Positions 1 to 8,481 of a stretch of DNA of 64,000 nt are shown piece by piece. This stretch comes from Pseudogemmobacter lacusdianii. GTDB lineage: Bacteria > Pseudomonadota > Alphaproteobacteria > Rhodobacterales > Rhodobacteraceae. Numbering within the stretch: position 1 is the stretch's first letter; every line of letters starts with the position of its first letter. Location: positions 1-64,000 of the forward strand of contig NZ_JAVDBT010000007.1 of assembly GCF_030848395.1 (NCBI RefSeq). Direction: 5' to 3'. Made by a program: the position numbers and the translations under genes. The notes beneath the pieces are model-generated. The model saw nothing but the letters and a program-made list of their open reading frames with translations, did no database searches and was not told the origin of the DNA.

Positions 1-60
1 GTGGCCAATCGTGCCGATGTTGACGTGCGGTTTGTTCCGTTCAAACTTTGCCTTTGCCAT
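1..60 (-). CDS. tuf: Elongation factor Tu, first 20 codons only (runs off the left edge)
   Basis: Read leftwards from an ATG at 60, these codons give [20 protein letters not shown], the standard N-terminus of bacterial EF-Tu, the GTPase that delivers aminoacyl-tRNA to the ribosome. The frame is cut just before the G1 P-loop, so no GTP-binding motif is visible here. A weak Shine-Dalgarno (AAGGG) lies about 10 bases upstream. The gene is preceded by a lipoprotein gene on the same strand and by its own candidate promoter, so it probably begins a transcription unit. Which tuf copy this is (str operon or secE-nusG side) cannot be told from the window. Confidence 0.93.
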   Translation of the reverse strand, partial: MAKAKFERNKPHVNIGTIGH

Positions 61-121
61 AGTCGGGCGCCCTTGCTGCTGCGGGCCCGGACCTCGGACC
101 CTCGGTTCATTCGGGCGGCGA

Positions 122-148
122 TTTATAGGCTGAAGCGCGGAAAATCAA
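122..148 (-). promoter_or_regulatory. Candidate sigma-70 promoter of tuf
   Basis: On the minus strand TTGATT (148-143) and TATAAA (127-122) are separated by 15 bases, or 16 if the -10 box is taken as ATAAAT. The pair lies between the lipoprotein stop codon and the tuf start, giving a leader of roughly 55 bases. The -10 box is close to consensus, but the spacing is short. Confidence 0.45.
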
Positions 149-151
149 GCC

Positions 152-823
152 TCAGTTGGCAGATGGCGCTGCGCGCGTCGCGCCTTCCCCGACGTCAGCC
201 GTGGCCGCGACCTCGGAACCGGCCGGAGCTTTGCCCGCCGCCCGCATCGCCGCCAGCCGGGCCGCCTTGGCAGCCGCCATCTCTTCTTCGGTCATGTCGA
301 ACCATTGAGGGTTCTCCAGCAACCATTCTTCGACCTTATGCACCGCATTATAGGCCAAGGCTTCCATCTGCTGCTTTTTGGTGCGCGTGATGCCGGTACC
401 AATCACCGTCTCGCCAGAAAGGCTTTCAAAAACAGTGATTTGCTTGCCTTCTTCGTTCAGCTTCTTCTGCGCGGCATCGTCCCAAATATTGGCCGTCACC
501 ACCAAAATCGACTTCGGCGCTGCCACCACCGGGATGCCCGGAGGCGCCAAAGCATAGGCGTCAATCGAGATGCCAATGTTGTAAAGTTTGCTGCCCTCAT
601 AGCGGCCAAAGCGGTTGTCGACCGCCTTAATCATCACCGCCTCCCAGTCATCGGGCGTGGTCGGTCGGCTGATCGGCACCATCTGCACATTATCTGCAAC
701 CGCGATATTCAACCCCAGCGCGAACTCACCCAGCGGCATTGGTGGCTCGGCCAAATCACTTTGACCGCAAGCCGCCACTGAGGCGATGAGAGCAAGGGCA
801 AAAACGGGGCGCAGCAGGGCCAT
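152..823 (-). CDS. Uncharacterised outer-surface lipoprotein
   Basis: A 223-residue protein that I do not recognise by family. The start at 823 is chosen because GGAGGTGG lies just upstream and because it yields a classic lipoprotein signal: basic MALLRP, a hydrophobic run, then the lipobox VAAC with the lipidated Cys at residue 19. The mature part has mixed alpha/beta character and ends in an Ala/Glu-rich tail (MTEEEMAAAKAARLAAM). It is probably anchored in the inner or outer membrane, facing the periplasm. It reads towards tuf and is divergent from the P450 gene. A longer in-frame start at 880 exists but would bury the signal peptide. Confidence 0.8.
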   Translation of the reverse strand: MALLRPVFALALIASVAACGQSDLAEPPMPLGEFALGLNIAVADNVQMVPISRPTTPDDWEAVMIKAVDNRFGRYEGSKLYNIGISIDAYALAPPGIPVVAAPKSILVVTANIWDDAAQKKLNEEGKQITVFESLSGETVIGTGITRTKKQQMEALAYNAVHKVEEWLLENPQWFDMTEEEMAAAKAARLAAMRAAGKAPAGSEVAATADVGEGATRAAPSAN

Positions 824-988
824 CGGCCACCTCCGGTGCAAGTTCTCTTCGTGCTTAACGAAGCCAAAGCCGCCGCGCAATCAGCGCTTACCAAAGCCGC
901 AGCATGAACGGCGGGATCCGACCAGCCAGCTTTGCCTTTGGGGCAACCTCAGGGGTGCATTTGTTGCAAAGCGTCCTATCTTTGGCAG

Positions 989-2377
989 ATGGAAAGAACA
1001 GCCGCGCCCCACCGCCGCCACATGCCGCCGACCGAGCTGCTTCCAGTGCAGGTGCCGCTGCATCGCGCACCGCTGGGCATCTGGGGCAGTTTCCGCGCTG
1101 GGCGGCGCAATCTTCTGGAATTGATCCCCGAGATCGCCACCCATGCCCCGATCCTTTCTGGCCGCACCGGCAAGCGCTGGCATATGGTGATGGAGCCCGG
1201 AGCGCTGCGCCATATCCTGCGCGACCGGCTCGAGGATTACCCCAAATCCGAGGTCACCAAGCTGGTCCTTGGCCCCGCCATCGGCAAGGGGATGTTCGTC
1301 GCCGAAGGCGCCGATTGGCACTGGCAGCGCCGCACCGCAGCCCCGGTTTTCACCCATCGCAATGTCTCGGCCCTTGCCCCGGTGATGAGTGCCGCCGCCG
1401 AAGCCGCCGCGGCCCGGCTGGGGCAGGCTACAGGTCAAAACGTTGATCTCTTTGAGGAAATGGTCACCGCAACATTCGAGGTGATCTCGGATGTCACCTT
1501 TTCCGGCGGCGCGGGCTTTGACCGCACCGAAGTGCATCGCGCGATTGAGCGCTATATCGGCGGCACCGCCCGCGTCTCACTTTTGGATGTGATCGGCGCA
1601 CCAGCTTGGCTTCCAAGGCCGGGGCGGATGCTGACCGGCGGCGGTATCAGGGACACCAAGAAGCTGGCCGATGCGGCGATAAAGGCCCGCCGCCAGAGCG
1701 GGGCCTCAAACCCGCCGGACCTTCTGGATCTTCTGATGGAAGGCGCCGATCCCGAGACCGGCCAGCAGATGAGCAATGAAGAACTGCGCGACAATCTGCT
1801 GACCTTCATCGTTGCCGGGCATGAGACCACGGCTTTGACGCTGGCTTGGGCGCTTTACCTTTGTGCCTTCGATCCCGCCGTACAAGCGGCCGCCCGGGCC
1901 GAGGCGCAATCGGTGCTGCAAGGCCGCACCGCGACGGCGCAGGATGTCGGCGCCTTGCCGCTCACCCGCCAAATCGTGGATGAGACCTTGCGGCTTTACC
2001 CCCCCGCCGCCTTTCTGTCGCGCACGGCGCGCGCCAAGGACAGGCTTTTGGGGCGTGAGGTGCAGCCGGGCGATACGATCCTGCTGCCGATCTATGCGCT
2101 GCATCGCCACCATGCTTTATGGCCCGATCCGAACCGCTTTGACCCTTCGCGCTTCGCGGCCCCCCGTGCGGTGCCGCGGTTCCAATACCTGCCCTTTGGT
2201 GACGGGCCGCGGATCTGCATCGGCATGAGCTTTGCCTTGCAAGAGGCGGTGATCGTGCTGGCGACTTTACTGTCGCGGTTTCGCTTTACCGCTTTGCCGG
2301 GGCGCGCGCCAAAGCCGGTGTTGATCCTGACCCTGCGGCCTGAAGGCGGGGTCTGTCTGCGCGTCGATCGGGCGTGA
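989..2377 (+). CDS. Cytochrome P450 monooxygenase
   Basis: A 462-residue heme-thiolate monooxygenase of the soluble bacterial type. Visible P450 landmarks, numbered from Met at 989: the I-helix oxygen-activation motif AGHETT (about 276-281), the K-helix ExxR as ETLR (332-335), and the heme-binding loop FGDGPRICIG (403-412) with the axial Cys at 410. The substrate is unknown. No ferredoxin or ferredoxin reductase gene is next to it, so electrons must come from elsewhere. The start is uncertain: ATGs at 989 and 1022 and an upstream start at 932 are all open, none with a good ribosome-binding site. It is divergent from the lipoprotein gene and convergent with parC. Confidence 0.92.
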   Translation: MERTAAPHRRHMPPTELLPVQVPLHRAPLGIWGSFRAGRRNLLELIPEIATHAPILSGRTGKRWHMVMEPGALRHILRDRLEDYPKSEVTKLVLGPAIGKGMFVAEGADWHWQRRTAAPVFTHRNVSALAPVMSAAAEAAAARLGQATGQNVDLFEEMVTATFEVISDVTFSGGAGFDRTEVHRAIERYIGGTARVSLLDVIGAPAWLPRPGRMLTGGGIRDTKKLADAAIKARRQSGASNPPDLLDLLMEGADPETGQQMSNEELRDNLLTFIVAGHETTALTLAWALYLCAFDPAVQAAARAEAQSVLQGRTATAQDVGALPLTRQIVDETLRLYPPAAFLSRTARAKDRLLGREVQPGDTILLPIYALHRHHALWPDPNRFDPSRFAAPRAVPRFQYLPFGDGPRICIGMSFALQEAVIVLATLLSRFRFTALPGRAPKPVLILTLRPEGGVCLRVDRA

Positions 2378-2391
2378 TTTTGGCCAAGGCA

Positions 2392-2445
2392 GGCGGGGGG
2401 CATTCTGCCCCCGCCCCCCCCTGAGAGTATTTAAGTCAAGATGAA
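2392..2445 (+). repeat. Palindromic intergenic element A (P450/parC gap)
   Basis: A GC hairpin (GGCGGGGG 2392-2399 paired with CCCCCGCC 2408-2415) is followed by the sequence AGTATTTAAGTCAAGATGAA (2426-2445). The same 20 bases occur in the second arm of element B near 11.4 kb. It lies directly after the P450 stop codon in a convergent gap. Only one arm is present here, so this copy cannot form the long palindrome seen at the other sites. Confidence 0.6.
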
Positions 2446-2500
2446 GGGGGAAAGGTTAAGGCTTTTGCCCTGTCGGTTTGCCCGACCAAAGCCATACGTA

Positions 2501-2549
2501 AAACAGACGAAAAGCAGACGTAGATCATACCTCTGCTTTTCGTTTTGTT
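2501..2549 (-). terminator. Probable terminator of parC, possibly bidirectional
   Basis: ACGAAAAGCAGA (2507-2518) is the perfect reverse complement of TCTGCTTTTCGT (2532-2543), a 12-bp stem with a 13-base loop. The minus-strand read continues into a T-rich tract. A second small hairpin (CGGGG/CCCCG, about 2553-2567) lies between it and the parC stop codon. Confidence 0.6.
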
Positions 2550-2574
2550 ATGCGGGGTTAACGCCCCGTTTGGC

Positions 2575-4878
2575 TCAGTTGAAGCGGTTGTCGCGCGGGA
2601 AGCCTCGCGGTGCCATTTTACCCGCCGCAGCCCTTGCGCCCTGCCATTCGGTGAGGTCGGTCTCCAGCCTTGTGCGGCCAGCCGGATCCTTCCACGAAAG
2701 GCCTTCGGTCAGGGTGAAGGTGATGGCATCGGAGAGGCCACCATCCTTGTACTTCTGCAACCGCACACCTTTGCCGCGCGCCATTTCCGGCAGTTCGGCC
2801 AGCGGGAAGACGAGGAGCTTGCGGTTTTCGCCCACCACTGCGACCGAATCGCCCGCAACCGGCACGCAGACGGCGGTTTTCACGCCATCCTTCACCGTCA
2901 GCACCTGTTTGCCCGCCTTGGTCTGGGCCAGAAGCTCTTCTGCCGGCACGATAAATCCATCGCCCGCACTGGAAGCCAGCAGGTATTTTGCCCCCGGCTT
3001 GAAGAGGATCAGATCGTTGATGCCAGTGTCATTGGGCAGGTCCACCATCAGGCGGACCGGCTCACCCATGCCGCGACCACCGGGCAGATTGGCGCCCAGA
3101 AGCGTGTAGAAGCGGCCGTTTTCCGCCAAGAGCAAAAGCCGATCCGTGGTCTCGGCATGGAAGGCAAAGCGCGGCCCGTCGCCGTCTTTGAACTTTTGCT
3201 CGACGCTCAGATCGACATGGCCCTTCATCGCCCGGATCCAGCCCATTTTCGAGCAGATCACGGTGATCGGCTCCCGCTCGATCATCGCTTCATAGGGGAC
3301 GTCTTCGACTTCGCCTGCTTCGGCAAAGGTGGTGCGGCGGCGGCCATTCTCGGTGCCTTTGCCGTATTTTTTGCGAATGTCTTCAAGCTCTTCGCCAATC
3401 CGCGCCCATTGCAAGACATCGCTTGCCAGAAGGTCCGCCAGCCCGGCGCGCTCTTCCATCAATGCGTCACGCTCTTGGCGCAGCTCGATTTCCTCAAGCC
3501 GGCGCAAGCTGCGCAGACGCATGTTGAGGATCGCCTCGGCCTGCACCTCGGTCAGCTCGCCCTCACCCGGCGCGGGGCTGACATAATCCTTTTCCGACAA
3601 TGCGCGCGGGAAGCTGCGCCCCCAGGTCTCGCGCATCAAAGCCGCTTTCGGCTCATCATCGTAGCGGATGATATCGATCACCCGGTCGAGGTTGAGATAG
3701 GCGATGATGAAGCCTTCAAGCACCTCAAGCCGGTGGTCGATCTTCTCGACCCGGTGCTCCGAGCGGCGGCGCAGCACCTGACGACGGTGGTCAAGGAAGG
3801 CGCGCAGAACCTCTTTCAACGAGCAGACCTTCGGCACCCGGCCGTCGATCAACACGTTCATATTCATGCTGAATCGCGTCTCGAGGTCCGAGTTGCGGAA
3901 GAGCGTGCCCATCAGCACCTCGGGGTCCACGTTGCGGGCCCGAGGTTCCAGCACGATGCGGACATCCTCGGCCGATTCGTCGCGGACATCGGCCAAGAGC
4001 GGCACTTTTTTCAGCTGGATCAGCTCGGCCAGCTTTTCGATCAGCTTGGATTTCGCGACCTGGAACGGGATCTCGGTGACCACGATCTGCCAAGTGCCGC
4101 GGCCCAGATCCTCCAGCTCCCATTTCGCACGGGTGCGGAAAGCGCCGCGCCCGGTCTCATAAGATTGCAGGATGGTCTCTTTCGGCTCCACCAGCACGCC
4201 GCCGGTCGGGAAGTCCGGACCGGGGATCACCGAGACCAGATCCGCGATCGAGGCCTCGGGGTTCTTCAGCAAAAGCTGGCAGCCTTGGATCAGCTCGTCA
4301 AGGTTATGCGGCGGGATATTGGTCGCCATGCCAACCGCGATCCCACTGGAACCATTGGCCAAAAGGTTGGGATAGGCCGCCGGCAGCACCACCGGCTCTT
4401 CCAGACGCCCGTCGTAATTGGGGCGGAAATCGACGGCGGTTTCGTCAATGCCTTCCAGCAAAGCCTCGGTCAGCGCGGTGATCCGCGCCTCGGTATAGCG
4501 GCTCGCGGCGGGGTTATCGCCGTCGATATTGCCGAAGTTGCCCTGCCCGTCCACGAGCGGGTAGCGCATGTTGAAATCCTGCGCGAGCCGCGCCATCGCG
4601 TCGTAAATCGCAAGGTCACCATGCGGGTGGAAATCCCCCATCGTGTCACCGGCGATCTTGGCCGACTTCAGGAATCCCCCCGTCGGCGTCAGGCGCAAAC
4701 GCCGCATCGCCCAAAGGATTCGGCGGTGCACAGGCTTCAACCCATCGCGCGCATCCGGCAAAGCGCGGTGCATGATGGTGGACAGAGCATAGGTCAAATA
4801 GCGCTCGCCAATGGCGCGCGACAGCGGCTCTGCTACGGTTTGACCATAGGTTTTGTCGGTATCATCATCATCGGACAT
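2575..4878 (-). CDS. parC: DNA topoisomerase IV subunit A
   Basis: The cleavage and religation subunit of topoisomerase IV, which decatenates replicated chromosomes with ParE. The 767-residue product (from Met at 4878) has the winged-helix/tower breakage domain, with catalytic Tyr128 in SRYTEAR, and a C-terminal beta-propeller domain whose GYT-like blades are degenerate. ParC rather than GyrA is supported by length and by the lack of a typical GyrA box. The start at 4878 (MSDDDD) fits the family better than the ATG at 4920; neither has a clear ribosome-binding site. In the quinolone-resistance region the motif is HPHGDLAIYD: Leu stands where E. coli ParC has Ser80 and Asp where it has Glu84. 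Confidence 0.95.
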   Translation of the reverse strand: MSDDDDTDKTYGQTVAEPLSRAIGERYLTYALSTIMHRALPDARDGLKPVHRRILWAMRRLRLTPTGGFLKSAKIAGDTMGDFHPHGDLAIYDAMARLAQDFNMRYPLVDGQGNFGNIDGDNPAASRYTEARITALTEALLEGIDETAVDFRPNYDGRLEEPVVLPAAYPNLLANGSSGIAVGMATNIPPHNLDELIQGCQLLLKNPEASIADLVSVIPGPDFPTGGVLVEPKETILQSYETGRGAFRTRAKWELEDLGRGTWQIVVTEIPFQVAKSKLIEKLAELIQLKKVPLLADVRDESAEDVRIVLEPRARNVDPEVLMGTLFRNSDLETRFSMNMNVLIDGRVPKVCSLKEVLRAFLDHRRQVLRRRSEHRVEKIDHRLEVLEGFIIAYLNLDRVIDIIRYDDEPKAALMRETWGRSFPRALSEKDYVSPAPGEGELTEVQAEAILNMRLRSLRRLEEIELRQERDALMEERAGLADLLASDVLQWARIGEELEDIRKKYGKGTENGRRRTTFAEAGEVEDVPYEAMIEREPITVICSKMGWIRAMKGHVDLSVEQKFKDGDGPRFAFHAETTDRLLLLAENGRFYTLLGANLPGGRGMGEPVRLMVDLPNDTGINDLILFKPGAKYLLASSAGDGFIVPAEELLAQTKAGKQVLTVKDGVKTAVCVPVAGDSVAVVGENRKLLVFPLAELPEMARGKGVRLQKYKDGGLSDAITFTLTEGLSWKDPAGRTRLETDLTEWQGARAAAGKMAPRGFPRDNRFN

Positions 4879-5020
4879 GGATGTTGTGTAGTCCGGCGAA
4901 GCGCCGCGGTCCAGCGTCATCCTTGCCCATAGGGGGGAAGGGTCTTGGCTTTTTGCCCCTGACCCTAGGGCGCTTTTTATGTTAGGCTGTTTTTAACGTT
5001 TTTGCTGCTTGGTAGATATC

Positions 5021-5659
5021 ATGTTTCGCCTGATCGTGCTTTTGGCTGTTGGTTTGTTTTTGACCTTGTTGATTGCGGGGGCTGATCGTGGGCAGTTGCG
5101 CCCCGGCTTGGCCCAAGCCGTTGCCTCCGGGGAACAGATTGTCATTCTCGAACCCCTCGCCACCTCCGTGCCTGTCGTCGAAGCGGCTGAACAGCCTCCA
5201 AGCGCGCCTGATCTTGGCCCGGCGGTAGAAATCGCCGATGCGCCCGCGATTGGCAGCTATGATGCGCCTTTGGCGGCGGCGGATCCTGCTGCCCCTGCCC
5301 CAGCGGCAACCCCGCTGACGCCCGCGCCTGAGCCGGTCTTCTCGCTCTCGACCCTGCCCACGACCCGGATGACGCCCGCCGCTGCACCAATTGAACAGCC
5401 GACCGAAGATCCCTTCGCCAATACCGGCGCGCCTGAGACCAGCCTGCCGCCCTCGGGTGATGTGTGGTATGTCACCGCCGAGATGGTGAATGTGCGTGAA
5501 GGCCCCAACACCGACAGCTCGGTCATTGACAAGCTGGTGATGGGTGAGGCCGTGATGGTCAGCTTCGCCGAAGGCTCGGAATGGGCCAAAGTGCAGATCG
5601 AGGGCGATGGCCTTGCCGGCTATGTCGCTATGCGCTTCCTGTCGCCGACCGCTCCTTAA
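5021..5659 (+). CDS. Membrane-anchored SH3-domain protein
   Basis: A 212-residue protein with an N-terminal hydrophobic helix (about residues 4-20, MFRLIVLLAVGLFLTLL) that acts as signal peptide or anchor, a long Pro/Ala-rich low-complexity linker (about 40-140), and a C-terminal bacterial SH3 domain (about 148-208) containing VNVREGPNTDSSVI and the terminal GYVAMRFL. SH3 domains of this kind bind cell-wall peptides, so a periplasmic, wall-associated role is likely, but the partner is unknown. The ATG at 5021 is used rather than an upstream TTG. It is divergent from parC, with about 140 bases between them. Confidence 0.85.
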   Translation: MFRLIVLLAVGLFLTLLIAGADRGQLRPGLAQAVASGEQIVILEPLATSVPVVEAAEQPPSAPDLGPAVEIADAPAIGSYDAPLAAADPAAPAPAATPLTPAPEPVFSLSTLPTTRMTPAAAPIEQPTEDPFANTGAPETSLPPSGDVWYVTAEMVNVREGPNTDSSVIDKLVMGEAVMVSFAEGSEWAKVQIEGDGLAGYVAMRFLSPTAP

Positions 5660-5760
5660 GACCGCAGGACCCGCTGCCCTACGATCTTCGTTTGACCTAG
5701 CCGCGCCAAAACCCTAGCCCTGCGGCAAAGCGCATAGGCAATGGGACGATGGGCGGGCAA

Positions 5761-6588
5761 ATGGCGAAAACAATCCTGATCACCGGCTGCTCTTCGGGCA
5801 TCGGCCTTGATGCGGCGCGCGGCATGAAGGCGCGCGGCTGGCGGGTCTTGGCCACCTGCCGGCAAGAGGCCGATTGCGAGCGTTTGCGCGCCGAAGGCTT
5901 GGAAAGCTTCCCGCTCGATTACGCCGATGAGGCCAGCATCATCGCCGCCGTCGAAGAGGTGAAAACCCGCACCGGCGGCCGGCTGGATGTGCTTTACAAC
6001 AACGGTGCCTTCGCCTGCCCCGGCGCGGTCGAAGACATCCCGCGCGATGCTTTCCGCGCGATCTTCGAGGTCAATCTCTTTGGCTATCAAGACCTTACAA
6101 ACCGGCTGATCCCGATGATGCGGGCGCAGGGCCATGGCCGAATCATCAACTGCTCTTCGGTCTTGGGCCTTGTCGGCATCAAATGGCGCGGCGCTTATGT
6201 GGCCACCAAATTCGCGCTTGAAGGCCTGACCGATGTGCTGCGGCTTGAAATGCAAGGCACTGGGATCGAGGTCGTCCTGATCGAGCCCGGCCCGATCACC
6301 AGCCGGATCCGCGCCAATTCAATCCCGCATTTTGAAAAGCATATCGCTTGGAAAACCTCGGCGCGGGTTGAAGAATACCGCAGCCTTCTGGGCCGGCTTT
6401 ATGGCGAGAAGACCAAGCCCGACCGCTTTGAGCTGCCGCCCTCGGCCGTGACCAAGGCCTTGGCCCATGCCTGCGAAAGCAAGCGCCCCCGCGCCCGCTA
6501 TTACGTCACCGTGCCGACGCATCTTTCGGGCACCCTGCGCCGGCTTTTGCCGACCCGCGCCTTGGATTGGGTGGTCAAAAAGGGCTAA
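5761..6588 (+). CDS. Short-chain dehydrogenase/reductase
   Basis: A 275-residue classical SDR with a Rossmann fold. It has the nucleotide-binding TGCSSGIG at residues 8-15 and the catalytic YVATK motif, with an upstream Ser in NCSSV. The usual NNAG is NNG in LYNNGAF. Like many relatives annotated as sepiapterin-reductase-like or retinol-dehydrogenase-like SDRs, its substrate cannot be predicted. ATGs at 5749 and 5761 are both possible; 5761 gives the usual family start MAKTILITG. It is the first of three plus-strand genes leading to etfBA, but about 100 bases separate it from the next, so co-transcription is unproven. Confidence 0.9.
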   Translation: MAKTILITGCSSGIGLDAARGMKARGWRVLATCRQEADCERLRAEGLESFPLDYADEASIIAAVEEVKTRTGGRLDVLYNNGAFACPGAVEDIPRDAFRAIFEVNLFGYQDLTNRLIPMMRAQGHGRIINCSSVLGLVGIKWRGAYVATKFALEGLTDVLRLEMQGTGIEVVLIEPGPITSRIRANSIPHFEKHIAWKTSARVEEYRSLLGRLYGEKTKPDRFELPPSAVTKALAHACESKRPRARYYVTVPTHLSGTLRRLLPTRALDWVVKKG

Positions 6589-6687
6589 GCAAGATCGCCG
6601 CGCCCCGGAGAATGTGACTTCGCATTACCCGCCCTATGGCCTAAACCCCTGTGCAGGCAAACTGCCGCAGTTTCAGAGGGGCCCGCT

Positions 6688-6891
6688 ATGTTCAACGATC
6701 CAATCTCGATCCTCGCGCTTGTCGGCGCCTTGGTGGTGCTGGGCATCCTGCTCTGGGGCTTTTTCAGCTATGCCAAAGGCGGCGAATATGCGCGCCAGAA
6801 CTCGAACAAAATCATGCGCTGGCGGCTTGCCGCGCAGTTCATCGCGGTGCTGGTGGTGATCGGCATGGCTTGGCTGGAATCGCGGGGATAA
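6688..6891 (+). CDS. Small HIG1-like twin-transmembrane protein
   Basis: A 67-residue protein with two hydrophobic helices (about residues 7-28 and 46-62) joined by a positively charged loop, KGGEYARQNSNKIMRWR. That loop and the helix spacing resemble the HIG1 (hypoxia-induced) domain found in small alphaproteobacterial membrane proteins linked to cytochrome oxidase. AGAGGGG about 7 bases upstream supports the start. It ends 3 bases before the adenosyltransferase ATG, so the two genes are almost certainly co-transcribed. The family name is from memory of the motif; the oxidase link is inference. Confidence 0.82.
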   Translation: MFNDPISILALVGALVVLGILLWGFFSYAKGGEYARQNSNKIMRWRLAAQFIAVLVVIGMAWLESRG

Positions 6892-6894
6892 ATC

Positions 6895-7467
6895 ATGGTC
6901 GTTCTGTCGAAAATCTACACCCGCACCGGCGATAAGGGCGAAACCGCCTTGGGCAATGGGGCGCGCGTGCCGAAATACAGTGACCGCGTCTCGGCATACG
7001 GCACTTGCGATGAGACCAATGCCACCGTGGGTCTGGCTCGCCAACATGCCAGTGGCGAGATGGATGCGGCTTTGGCCCGGATCTCGAACGACCTCTTCGA
7101 TCTTGGCGCGGACCTCTGCACCCCTGACCGCGAGAAAGACGCCGAGCTGCCCTATACGCCTTTGCGTATGGTCGCCTCTCAAGTCGACCGGCTCGAGGCC
7201 GAGATCGATGCGATGAACGCCAAGCTCACGCCCCTGCGCAGCTTCATCCTGCCCGGTGGCACCGCTTTGGCCGCGCAACTGCACCTTTGCCGCACCGTCT
7301 GCCGCCGGGCCGAGCGCTTGGTCGTCGAACTTGCCGCCCAAGAAGATGTGAACCCCGAGGCTGTCAAATATTTGAACCGCTTGTCAGATTGGTTCTTCGT
7401 CGCCGGGCGCATCGCCAATGATGACGGCAAGGATGACGTGCTTTGGGTGCCGGGCCTGACCCGCTAA
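6895..7467 (+). CDS. Cob(I)alamin/cob(I)yrinic acid a,c-diamide adenosyltransferase, PduO type
   Basis: Transfers the adenosyl group of ATP to cob(I)alamin-type corrinoids, giving adenosylcobalamin. The 190-residue product shows the PduO landmarks: the N-terminal ATP-binding TRTGDKGET, the central RRAERLVVEL, and NRLSDWFFVAGR near the C-terminus. Length is normal for the family. It sits between the HIG1-like gene (3 bases upstream) and a strong terminator, ahead of etfBA. The cofactor is needed by methylmalonyl-CoA and ethylmalonyl-CoA mutases, which fits the acyl-CoA genes in this window. No cobalamin riboswitch was seen upstream. Confidence 0.94.
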   Translation: MVVLSKIYTRTGDKGETALGNGARVPKYSDRVSAYGTCDETNATVGLARQHASGEMDAALARISNDLFDLGADLCTPDREKDAELPYTPLRMVASQVDRLEAEIDAMNAKLTPLRSFILPGGTALAAQLHLCRTVCRRAERLVVELAAQEDVNPEAVKYLNRLSDWFFVAGRIANDDGKDDVLWVPGLTR

Positions 7468-7485
7468 AACACCGGCAATAATCGC

Positions 7486-7523
7486 AAAAGGCTTGGAGTG
7501 CGCGCGCACCCCAAGCCTTTTTG
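7486..7523 (+). terminator. Rho-independent terminator after the adenosyltransferase gene
   Basis: AAAAGGCTTGG (7486-7496) pairs with CCAAGCCTTTT (7511-7521). After one A-C mismatch the stem continues as GTGCG/CGCAC around CG, and it ends in a T tract. It isolates the SDR-pduO group from etfBA, which must have its own promoter in the following 190 bases. Confidence 0.85.
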
Positions 7524-7719
7524 CATTTCTATGCTCAAAACCTCAGAAAATTTGGCCATTTTCAGCACCAAACCGCCCACTGATCGACCGCACCGATCTA
7601 TACGCGGCGTCGATCCGCCACTTCCTGTCGCATTTGCTCTGTTTTCCGCAGCTTCCTTACGGTAACACCCGGCCCGGAGAGCTTGGTCGGGGCTTTGCCC
7701 CAATTCTGGAGATTGCCGC

Positions 7720-8481
7720 ATGAAGGTTCTTGTACCTGTCAAACGGGTGATCGACTACAACGTGAAGGTTCGCGTCAAAGCGGACGGCACGGGTGTCGAT
7801 CTTGCGAACGTAAAGATGTCGATGAACCCCTTCGACGAGATTGCCGTCGAAGAGGCGATCCGTCTGAAAGAAAAAGGCGTTGCGACCGAAGTCGTCGTGG
7901 TGTCGATCGGGGTGAAGCAGGCTCAAGAGACCCTGCGCAACGCTTTGGCGATGGGCGCAGACCGCGCGATCCTCATCGAAGCCACCGATGATGTGCACAC
8001 CGACATCGAGCCGCTGGCTGTCGCCAAGCTGCTGGCTGCCGTTGTGAAGGAAGAGGCCCCCGGCCTGGTCCTCGCTGGCAAACAAGCCATCGACAATGAC
8101 ATGAACGCCACCGGCCAGATGCTTTCGGCTCTGCTCGGCTGGAGCCAAGCCACCTTCGCCTCCGAACTGGCGATCGAAGGCGACAATGCCAAGATCACCC
8201 GCGAAGTCGACGGCGGTCTGCAAACCATCTCGGTGAAAATGCCGACGATCGTCACCGTGGACCTGCGCCTCAACGAGCCGCGCTATGCCTCGCTGCCGAA
8301 CATCATGAAAGCCAAGGCGAAGCCTTTGGCCACCAAGACCCCGGCTGACTACGGCGTCGACATCTCGCCGCGCCTGACCGTGATCAAAACGACTGAGCCC
8401 GCAGGCCGCAAGGCTGGCGTGCGCGTGGCATCGGTGGACGAGCTGATTGCCAAACTCAAAGACGAAGCGGGGGTGATCTAA
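7720..8481 (+). CDS. etfB: Electron transfer flavoprotein, beta subunit
   Basis: With EtfA it forms the FAD/AMP-containing carrier that takes electrons from acyl-CoA dehydrogenases and passes them to ETF-ubiquinone oxidoreductase. The 253-residue sequence begins [20 protein letters not shown] and contains the family signatures [14 protein letters not shown] and [21 protein letters not shown] box 8 bases before the ATG supports the start. The leader carries a short GGGGC/GCCCC hairpin at 7689-7701. The gene ends in TAATG, overlapping etfA by one base, so translation is coupled. Electrons probably come from Mcd (20.6 kb) and other acyl-CoA dehydrogenases. Confidence 0.97.
   Translation: MKVLVPVKRVIDYNVKVRVKADGTGVDLANVKMSMNPFDEIAVEEAIRLKEKGVATEVVVVSIGVKQAQETLRNALAMGADRAILIEATDDVHTDIEPLAVAKLLAAVVKEEAPGLVLAGKQAIDNDMNATGQMLSALLGWSQATFASELAIEGDNAKITREVDGGLQTISVKMPTIVTVDLRLNEPRYASLPNIMKAKAKPLATKTPADYGVDISPRLTVIKTTEPAGRKAGVRVASVDELIAKLKDEAGVI

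Noticed and set aside
1-390. Plus-strand open frame at the left edge
   Set aside because: It reads antisense to the tuf start and to the lipoprotein gene and has no coding character.
2545-4932. 795-codon open frame on the plus strand opposite parC
   Set aside because: It mirrors parC, is full of His/Arg/Gln as expected for an antisense frame in GC-rich DNA, and shows no known motif.
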